A stretch of DNA of 49,184 nt, taken from contig QIAH01000346.1 in assembly GCA_003225465.1 (NCBI GenBank), positions 14,338 through 63,521 of the forward strand, given 5' to 3'. The position numbers and the translations under genes are program-made. This stretch comes from Acidobacteriota bacterium (GTDB taxonomy: Bacteria > Acidobacteriota > Terriglobia > Terriglobales > Acidobacteriaceae). Shown here in pieces: positions 19,914-26,820 of the stretch. Within the stretch, counting starts at the first letter, position 1; each line of letters starts with the position of its first letter. Below the pieces are notes generated by a model, which had not been told where the DNA came from, made no database searches, and worked only from the letters and a program-made list of their open reading frames with translations.

Positions 19914-20122
19914 CGGATATCTCCGTGTTCCATGCAAATCAGATTTACCAGGCAGGCAAACTCGTCCGGCATCTGCAGATCCCCGCAACGGGGACCGAGT
20001 CCGGTGTCGTTTACCGGATCGTCGATGCCTGAATCACTGCACAGTACCGTGCGCGGCGACGTGTCGCTATCCAGGTTCAAGTCCGTCCTGATTAACTCGG
20101 CTTGGATAACAGTTCCGCTCAC
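19910..20122 (-). CDS. small hypothetical protein, translationally coupled to the glucosidase gene
   Basis: GTG start after AGGAGGAG; 70 aa; stop overlaps the downstream ATG as ATGA. Confidence 0.4.
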   Translation of the reverse strand: MSGTVIQAELIRTDLNLDSDTSPRTVLCSDSGIDDPVNDTGLGPRCGDLQMPDEFACLVNLICMEHGDIR

Positions 20123-20130
20123 AACTCCTC

Positions 20131-21174
20131 CTACTTCTCCTCGATTTCGACGACGTGGCCGTCGGGATCTCGCACCAGAAAGGCTTTGCTGAATCCCAGC
20201 TGTTCCGTCTGATTCGCAACCACGCCAGAAGAGACAAAGTTCACGCTGTTGGCGCGCAATTGTTGAGCTACGGATTCGGCGGCGCGGGTCAGCAGAACTG
20301 TCTGCCGATGCACGACGTCGCTGGCACGTTCATCTGATGGGAAAGGACGGCCATCGCGTGGGGCCAAATACTCCAGCAATTCAATTCCTGGTCCGCTTGT
20401 TCCGCGCAACGCGGTGATCCGCAAATGGGCTCCAAACACGTTGTTCAGGTGCTCCTGCTCGGTTCCGTAGTTTTCGCTTTCTCCAGCTACGTTCATTCCG
20501 AGGAGGTCGCGATAGAACTTGACGCTGCTGTCGGTGTCCCATACCACGATTGCAGTATGGTCGATGCCGAGAAAAAGCTTCTCCGTCGGTCGGCGCCACT
20601 TCTGCAAGCCCTTGTCTGGCGGAAACTGTAATACCTCCACCGGATGCTCATCTGGGTCCTTGAAGTAGAAAGCTGAGATCCCAGCCGCATTCTTGTTCCA
20701 GTCAGGAAGCCGTTGCGGTCCCGACGAGGCATGTTCCACCTTATTCTGGCGCAACCAGGTGTAGGCTTTGTCCATATCGCTGACGATGATCGCAATGTGT
20801 TGAAACCAGCGATCGTTGCTGCGTGAATCAATGGGGATCGGTCGACTTTTCGGTGCGAGATACTCGGTGAGCTCTATGAACTCGTCACCGAGCCTCATTC
20901 GTACTACGCGGATTCGCAACCCGAACACGCCTTCGAGATGTTCATAGTTCTCGCCGGCGACTTCGGTGTCCGAAACTTTCTCGAACGTGAGCACCTTGGA
21001 ATAGAAGTCCACGGCGCGGTCCATGTCGGAAACGGTGATTCCGATTGCATCGACGCCATCAACCAGTGCGGGGCGCTGTTGGGCCAACCCCTTGGGCACC
21101 GTGATAACCAACAACAGCGTCCAGAGAACCATCAGGGTCTGGCATTGACGACGAAATGAGACGAGTCGATTCAT
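20131..21174 (-). CDS. exported tandem VOC (glyoxalase-fold) protein
   Basis: Signal peptide then two VOC units (IGITVSDMDRAVDFYSKVL...; IDHTAIVVWDTDSSVKFYRDLLG...). Confidence 0.8.
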   Translation of the reverse strand: MNRLVSFRRQCQTLMVLWTLLLVITVPKGLAQQRPALVDGVDAIGITVSDMDRAVDFYSKVLTFEKVSDTEVAGENYEHLEGVFGLRIRVVRMRLGDEFIELTEYLAPKSRPIPIDSRSNDRWFQHIAIIVSDMDKAYTWLRQNKVEHASSGPQRLPDWNKNAAGISAFYFKDPDEHPVEVLQFPPDKGLQKWRRPTEKLFLGIDHTAIVVWDTDSSVKFYRDLLGMNVAGESENYGTEQEHLNNVFGAHLRITALRGTSGPGIELLEYLAPRDGRPFPSDERASDVVHRQTVLLTRAAESVAQQLRANSVNFVSSGVVANQTEQLGFSKAFLVRDPDGHVVEIEEK

Positions 21175-21180
21175 CGTCTG

Positions 21181-22824
21181 TCACCGAGCCAACGCAAGTT
21201 CCCGGTCCTGCACGCGGTTCTGTTCATATTCCGTTTCAGACACTCCCAGACGCTTCATCAGGTGATCACCTACCCGCAAAGCATTCGCGATGATGGTTAG
21301 CGCCGGATTTACGGCTGCGCTCGATGGAAAAAAGCTCCCATCGACCACATAGAGGTTGTCGAGATCGTGCGCCTTACAGTTGCTGTCCAGTGCAGACGTT
21401 TGGGGATCGTCACCGAAACGAATCGTGCCGTTCTGGTGGGCGACACCAGCGAGCGGAATTCGCTGTCCCACGTAAAAGTTTCTGCCAAAAAGCCCCTCGC
21501 CAAAAAGCCCCTGATGACAGTCGTGGCCGTGGATCGCGCAATTAGTCTGCTTCATGGCTTCCTTCAGCTTCGCCTGCAGCCGCGCATGCGCTTCGAGGTT
21601 GTTTGGCGTGTAGGTCAGAACGATCTTGCCGTCCCGGCCGATGCTGACCCGATTATTGGGATCGGGCAGATCTTCGGACGTAAGCCAGAAGTCCAGCGAG
21701 TGTTTTGCCATTAGTTCCAGAGTGAAATTCGGGGCAATAGCCGGAGCTCCAGCCTTGAGTGTGATTGCGTCCAGCTTCCCGACGAACGAAATGTGCCCCA
21801 TCGGATACTCGAAGTCCTTCGAGCCAAAGTAGAAATCATTGACTCCAAGCGTCTTCTGAAAAATCGTTGGATTGGGGCACTTTGAAATCGCCATCATCAC
21901 TGAATTCGTATGTCCCATGTAATGGCGCCCTACGATGTCGGAGCTGTTGGCCAGCCCGCGAGGATGTTTGTCATTCGCGGAGCGCAATAGCAGCGCGGCG
22001 GAGTTGATGGCACCACACGATACGACAACGATATCCGCGGAGTAAGTTTCCAGGCTCCCGTTGCGCTCTACAACTACGCTCCGCACCTCACGGCCCGTCG
22101 TATCTGTATCCAGTCGCTTCACAAGCGAATTGGTCAGAAGCGTTACGTTTGAATGTTTCACGGCCTCATCGACACATACAACTTGCGCATCGGATTTGGC
22201 GCCTACCAGACAGGCGAATCCATCGCACGTATTGCAGCGTATGCAGCGGCTTTTGTGGGGGTTCTTTTCGTCGAGCATAACCCCCACCGGGACGTGGAAC
22301 GGCTTCAGACCCGAACGGACGAAATCGTCGGACAATTGCTGAATGCGTGGCTCATGGCTAATGGCGGGCCAGGGGTATTGCGAATTGGACGGCGGTTCAG
22401 TCGGGTCTTCTCCGCGGTTGCCGTGGACTTGATAGAGATTCTCCGCTTGAGTGTAGTAGGGCTCGAGATCGTCATAGCTGATCGGCCACGCCGGCGAAAT
22501 TCCTCCGTGGTGACGCAGTTCACCAAAATCTTCTTTGCGCAATCGGAACAGTGCAGCCCCATAAAACTTTGTGTTGCCGCCCACATAGTAGTTGGTGTGC
22601 GGATGCAGTTCCTTGCCGTCCTTGTCGAGCCAGGATTCTTTGGCGTTGTAATGGGCATCCACGTTCACAACTTGCGGATCCCAATTCGCCTTTTCGCGAG
22701 GAACATAGTCTCCACGCTCAAGGATGAGGATCCGTTTGCCTGATGGAGCCAGGTGGTAAGCTAGCGTTCCGCCGCCGGCTCCCGTTCCGATGATGATTAC
22801 GTCGAACTGATTCTCTCGGCTCAT
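21181..22824 (-). CDS. GMC family oxidoreductase
   Basis: DVIIIGTGAGGGTLAYHLAPSGKRILILERG; C-terminal VVDGSFFPSSAAVNPALTIIANALRVGDHL. Confidence 0.9.
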   Translation of the reverse strand: MSRENQFDVIIIGTGAGGGTLAYHLAPSGKRILILERGDYVPREKANWDPQVVNVDAHYNAKESWLDKDGKELHPHTNYYVGGNTKFYGAALFRLRKEDFGELRHHGGISPAWPISYDDLEPYYTQAENLYQVHGNRGEDPTEPPSNSQYPWPAISHEPRIQQLSDDFVRSGLKPFHVPVGVMLDEKNPHKSRCIRCNTCDGFACLVGAKSDAQVVCVDEAVKHSNVTLLTNSLVKRLDTDTTGREVRSVVVERNGSLETYSADIVVVSCGAINSAALLLRSANDKHPRGLANSSDIVGRHYMGHTNSVMMAISKCPNPTIFQKTLGVNDFYFGSKDFEYPMGHISFVGKLDAITLKAGAPAIAPNFTLELMAKHSLDFWLTSEDLPDPNNRVSIGRDGKIVLTYTPNNLEAHARLQAKLKEAMKQTNCAIHGHDCHQGLFGEGLFGRNFYVGQRIPLAGVAHQNGTIRFGDDPQTSALDSNCKAHDLDNLYVVDGSFFPSSAAVNPALTIIANALRVGDHLMKRLGVSETEYEQNRVQDRELALAR

Positions 22825-22850
22825 GACCGTCTCCTTTCGAAGTTCAGGCA

Positions 22851-23717
22851 TCACTGGTTCATCGCGCTCATTGCTGTTGGGGTGCTCAACGGAGCCGTCG
22901 CGAAGTTCACGCCGAAGCGCTTGCACCAGATGGTTACCGCACGATACCTGTTGAGGTCCAGATCTGAAGCGAGCTCGTAGTTCTGGTCGCCAAGGTTGCC
23001 CTTCAGAGTCCCAACTTCAACAAAGCCAGCCTGTTTCACTGTCTCGCTGTCGCTGGCATCTTTGGTCGCGACCAAGTAAACGTGGACGTCGGGCCCGTTT
23101 GAAGTTTCGAAGTCCGTGAATCGGAGAATGCGCTTTCCATCGCCCAGTTGGTAAATCGTGGCCTGCCCAACGCCTTTGTGCGCAACACCGTGAAAATTGC
23201 CGGAAGCGATGGCCTGCGCCATGCTCCCCGCAGCGCTGGTTGAGTTCAGAGGCGCAGTGGCGAAGTTCACGCTAAATCGCTGACACCAGATCGTGACGGC
23301 ACGGTATTTCGCGAGATCAACATCAGCAGGAAGTTCGTAATTCTGATCGCCGATATTGCCCTTCAGCGATCCGATCTCACGGAATCCTGCTTTCTTGACC
23401 ATCTCGCTATCGGTCGCATCGTTTGCCGCAACCAGATAAACGTGCACATCCGGACCGTTCGAGGTTTCAAAGTCGGTGAGCCGGAGGATGCGTTTCCCAT
23501 CTGACAGCTTGTAAATACTCGCAGTTCCTTTTCCGTCGTGTGCGACGCTATGGAACGGCCCGGACGCCAAAATTGTTTCTGCACCAGTAGTATTAGCGGA
23601 GGTGGGCATTGCTTCGTTGATCTTCGCATTGACGAACAGCCGTTCGGGCCTGAATGCAGCCCACAGCGCCACTGCCGCGATGAGGAGTAAGCCGTAGATC
23701 AAATTCTTGCGTTTCAT
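22851..23717 (-). CDS. exported protein with two DM13 domains
   Basis: Two copies of G.FH.VAH.G.G.A.IY.L.DGKRILR.TDFETSNGPDVHVYLVA..DA.DSE..K.AGF...G.LKGN.GDQNYEL...YRAVTIWC. Confidence 0.82.
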   Translation of the reverse strand: MKRKNLIYGLLLIAAVALWAAFRPERLFVNAKINEAMPTSANTTGAETILASGPFHSVAHDGKGTASIYKLSDGKRILRLTDFETSNGPDVHVYLVAANDATDSEMVKKAGFREIGSLKGNIGDQNYELPADVDLAKYRAVTIWCQRFSVNFATAPLNSTSAAGSMAQAIASGNFHGVAHKGVGQATIYQLGDGKRILRFTDFETSNGPDVHVYLVATKDASDSETVKQAGFVEVGTLKGNLGDQNYELASDLDLNRYRAVTIWCKRFGVNFATAPLSTPTAMSAMNQ

Positions 23718-24625
23718 TAGATAGTCTCCTTGAGAGTGATTGGTGTTAACAGAGCTTGGTAGTTACAGCGGAAGATGCATCGCTTGTTGTTGTGATGGTG
23801 CAGCTTCGCGCAAAAGACCGCGTGCTTACCGCGCAACCACAGGTAGACCTGTGCGGCTAGCATCATTCCGAGGGGAGGTGCGGTGAAATAAATCCAAAGT
23901 GAGTTCCAGAGTTGTCCCGGGGCGGCTGACGCGAAGGACCGCGCCGGGCTCATGCTCATACCTGATAGCGGTGACTCGATGGTGATGTAAGTTGCAACCA
24001 GTGCTCCGGCAACAACTCCCGTGAATCGTGCAATGCGCGCAGAGTTGGAAACATTCAGGACCATAGTCATCATCAGAAACGAGATGGCTAATTCCGCCAC
24101 GAATGCGACCGCCGTCCCACGACCACCAGGAACGGTGATCGCATAACGAACGTTTTCATCCGCAACCGCTTTTCCCCATATAACAGCACTCAAAAGCACG
24201 CCCAGAGTTCCGCCCAGGAATTGAGCGACGATGTAGAACCATGCGTCCCAGGGTTCAACCTTTCCCAGACGCAGGAACGTCAACGTCACAGAGGGGTTCA
24301 AGTGCGCACCCGATTGCTTGCCCCATGGCGAATAGATAAGCGCGATTGCAGTCAGACCCATGGCGAGGCCAGTAAATAACCGACGAAGGAAAACGCTGGG
24401 GACCATCTGGCGGAGAATCGAACCCGGATGCTGCAACAGAACGGTGAAGCTGCAGGCCGAAACCATGAACAGGCCCAGACACGCAGCTTCGATCAGATAT
24501 TCAGGCCAGTGACTGCTGGCGGCCGAGATCGCGCTCGCAAACCAGGTTCGGTCTGCGCCGTGCGTCTCGGCCCCGGTTGCCGGTTGCTGGTTAATTCCGC
24601 CTGTAGCTTCCGTTTGCATTCGCAC
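23717..24625 (-). CDS. MIP/aquaporin family channel
   Basis: GAHLNPSVTLTFLRLG and SGMSMSPARSFASA, six hydrophobic segments; TAATG overlap with the DM13 gene. Confidence 0.83.
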   Translation of the reverse strand: MRMQTEATGGINQQPATGAETHGADRTWFASAISAASSHWPEYLIEAACLGLFMVSACSFTVLLQHPGSILRQMVPSVFLRRLFTGLAMGLTAIALIYSPWGKQSGAHLNPSVTLTFLRLGKVEPWDAWFYIVAQFLGGTLGVLLSAVIWGKAVADENVRYAITVPGGRGTAVAFVAELAISFLMMTMVLNVSNSARIARFTGVVAGALVATYITIESPLSGMSMSPARSFASAAPGQLWNSLWIYFTAPPLGMMLAAQVYLWLRGKHAVFCAKLHHHNNKRCIFRCNYQALLTPITLKETI

Positions 24626-24785
24626 ATCGGATTCACCGCTACAGCTTTGGTGACAAATGAGCGGGGAATTTATGAACGCAGAGAGCTAGAAAAGCCCGTG
24701 TCACCTTTTCCGGGAACCCGAATCTGATGGTGTTGAGGAACCACTTGATAAGGGAGCTTAGAAGTGTCCCGGACTGGGGGAGTTT

Positions 24786-25016
24786 GTGGAGATTAGTTGC
24801 CTAGAGGTGATCCGGGAGCTTTCAAACTACGTTGATAAAGATGTGAGGCCTAATTTGCGGGCGCAAATCGCGACACACTTGCCGACTTGCGCACACTGCA
24901 CGGCAATTTATGACGGGCTGCGAAACACGATCACCCTGGTCGCAGATGACAGGACTTTTGAATTACCAGTGGGATTCAGTCAACGGTTGCGAGTAAAGCT
25001 AACCCAATCATCCTGA
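24786..25016 (+). CDS. zf-HC2-type anti-sigma-like zinc finger protein
   Basis: CLEVIRELSNYVDKDVRPNLRAQIATHLPTCAHCTAIYDGLRNTITLV; H-x3-C-x2-C. Confidence 0.68.
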   Translation: MEISCLEVIRELSNYVDKDVRPNLRAQIATHLPTCAHCTAIYDGLRNTITLVADDRTFELPVGFSQRLRVKLTQSS

Positions 25017-25036
25017 GTTGCACAGAGCTGATTCCC

Positions 25037-25726
25037 TCACGCCCCTTGGCCCTGAGATTGTCCCGCCCATGAGCCTCCCCAGCCTGGCGCCATCAGATCG
25101 CGCATCTGCAAACGTGCACGCGAAGTGCGCGTCTTAACGTTCTCTTCTGAAATCCCCAGCATCTTCGCAGTTTCCGCAATGTTCATCTGCTGCACATCTC
25201 GAAGCACAAGGACGGTGCGGTATTTCTCGGGCAATGATTTGAGCGCCTTATTCAACGCTTCTCGCAACTCGCGCTGCTCCAGCGCGTCGGATGGAATCTC
25301 GCGCCAATCTGCAAAGTCGGTGGGAATGTAATCACCATCGTCCGTTTGCTGGCCGCTATCGAGCAACTCGTACAGATGCCGGCGAGCTTTGCGCAGCTTC
25401 ATCTTGGCCTCATTAATCGCGATCTGGATTAACCAGGTACTGAATTTAGATTCCTGCCTGAAGCGTGCGAGATGCTTGTATGCCTTCAGTATGGCCTCTT
25501 GCGCTGCGTCTTCGGCGTCGGCATCGTTGCCGAGGATTGATGCGGCCGCGAGGAACACCCCGCGTTCGTAAGGCCGGATCAATTCATAGAAAAGCTCCGT
25601 CTCTCCGGCAATGACGCGCTGCATCAATTCGCACTCGCGTGCTGTTTTAGCATCGACTGACTGCCCGGGCGCCGGTGCAACAGTAGTTGTGCCGGTGAGA
25701 ACAACGATGGGGCTGGGGCTCGTCAT
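25037..25726 (-). CDS. ECF RNA polymerase sigma factor
   Basis: sigma2 DAEDAAQEAILKAYKHLARFRQESKFSTWLIQIAINEAKMKLRK; sigma4 LPEKYRTVLVLRDVQQMNIAETAKMLGISEENVKTRTSRARLQMRDLM. Confidence 0.88.
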   Translation of the reverse strand: MTSPSPIVVLTGTTTVAPAPGQSVDAKTARECELMQRVIAGETELFYELIRPYERGVFLAAASILGNDADAEDAAQEAILKAYKHLARFRQESKFSTWLIQIAINEAKMKLRKARRHLYELLDSGQQTDDGDYIPTDFADWREIPSDALEQRELREALNKALKSLPEKYRTVLVLRDVQQMNIAETAKMLGISEENVKTRTSRARLQMRDLMAPGWGGSWAGQSQGQGA

Positions 25727-26037
25727 ATGGTTGTCTCCTTCAACTGCTGAGTAAGGAAGGCGGAGCAATTCACGTGTTCGACCTGGCGGGTCGCGAGTTC
25801 TCTCAGCAGTGTGGTTCCTCTCGGATCAACAAACCAGACTTTTGCGAGATCGAGCGTGAGCGTCTTTCTCTCCGACAACGTCTGCTCGCTTTGCTTGCGC
25901 AACTCGTTAACCCACGGACCGACCAGCCAACCTTCCAAGCTCAGCCGAACGCTTCCTTCTGACTCGTCAATGATCGAAATTCTCAGCACTGTTTGTGTTC
26001 CTCTGAACGAGATGAGTAAAGGCAAACGACGTGCCAA
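25723..26037 (-). CDS. STAS-domain-like protein (anti-anti-sigma type)
   Basis: RISIIDESEGSVRLSLEGWLVGPWVNELRK...LTLDLAKVWFVDPRGTTLLRELATRQ; ATGA overlap with the sigma gene. Start uncertain. Confidence 0.6.
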   Translation of the reverse strand: MARRLPLLISFRGTQTVLRISIIDESEGSVRLSLEGWLVGPWVNELRKQSEQTLSERKTLTLDLAKVWFVDPRGTTLLRELATRQVEHVNCSAFLTQQLKETTI

Positions 26038-26117
26038 GTCTGAGGGAGACAGCGAATGAACTATGTTGTTGGAAAGATGGGGATTCCGCGAAGGGCAGAA
26101 AAAGAACTACGGGGTCT

Positions 26118-26177
26118 TCCCACGAAATCTCGTGGGGAGGTTAGACCATGGGTTCGTGGCCACGAGATTTCGTGGGA
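26118..26177. promoter_or_regulatory. 18-bp perfect inverted repeat with clustered CCACGA/TCGTGG hexamers
   Basis: TCCCACGAAATCTCGTGG (26118-26135) ... CCACGAGATTTCGTGGGA (26160-26177), with TCGTGGCCACGA palindrome at 26154-26165. Confidence 0.6.
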
Positions 26178-26226
26178 ATCGCAGTCACCGTGGAGCCGAT
26201 CTGCTGAGTAGCGAAGGAGGAAGCGT

Positions 26227-26763
26227 CTAAGTTATTGGGCGGACAACTCGACACGGATTGCCTACGGCTAGCTTGTTCGCCGGAATATCTCGTACTACCA
26301 CATTCCCGGCCCCAATCACTGTGTTATCCCCAATGCTCACGCCTGGGCCGACGACGCAACATCCTCCGAGCCAGACGCTGTTCCCGATGGTGACTGGTTT
26401 AGCCCCTTCCAGCCCGCTGCGCCGTGTACTGGAATCAAGCTGATGAAATGCCGTGTAGATATGGACTCCTGGCCCGATCTGAGCATCATCCCCAATTTCG
26501 ATGAAATTGCAGTCCAAGAACACGCACCCGTAATTGACGAACCCGTTGCTGCCGAAGCGGATGTGCCGGCCGTAGTCGCAGCTGAAGGGCGACTTGAGTT
26601 GAGTGCCGCAACCGATGCTACCCAACAAGACTTCCAGCAGCGCTCTCCGAAGCTGGGTGTCTTCATTCGGGATTGTATTCAACCGGCGCAAGTATGTTTG
26701 CGCTTCTGCCAAAGCGGACTGGAGTTGCGGATCAGTTGAAAGATAGAGTTCGCCCGCGAGCAT
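26227..26763 (-). CDS. sugar O-acetyltransferase (maltose acetyltransferase/NodL-like, left-handed beta-helix)
   Basis: NYGCVFLDCNFIEIGDDAQIGPGVHIYTAFHQ...PVTIGNSVWLGGCCVVGPGVSIGDNTVIGAGNVVVRDIPANKLAVGNPCRVVR. Confidence 0.82.
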   Translation of the reverse strand: MLAGELYLSTDPQLQSALAEAQTYLRRLNTIPNEDTQLRRALLEVLLGSIGCGTQLKSPFSCDYGRHIRFGSNGFVNYGCVFLDCNFIEIGDDAQIGPGVHIYTAFHQLDSSTRRSGLEGAKPVTIGNSVWLGGCCVVGPGVSIGDNTVIGAGNVVVRDIPANKLAVGNPCRVVRPIT

Positions 26764-26820
26764 CTTTATCTTTTTCGGAGACAGTCATTGCTTTGAGTAT
26801 GCAGGATTCCGATCGGCGGC

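Noticed and set aside
24410-24440. GAGAATCGAACCCGGATGC as a reverse-strand tRNA T arm
   Set aside because: Lies inside the aquaporin coding frame with no cloverleaf around it.
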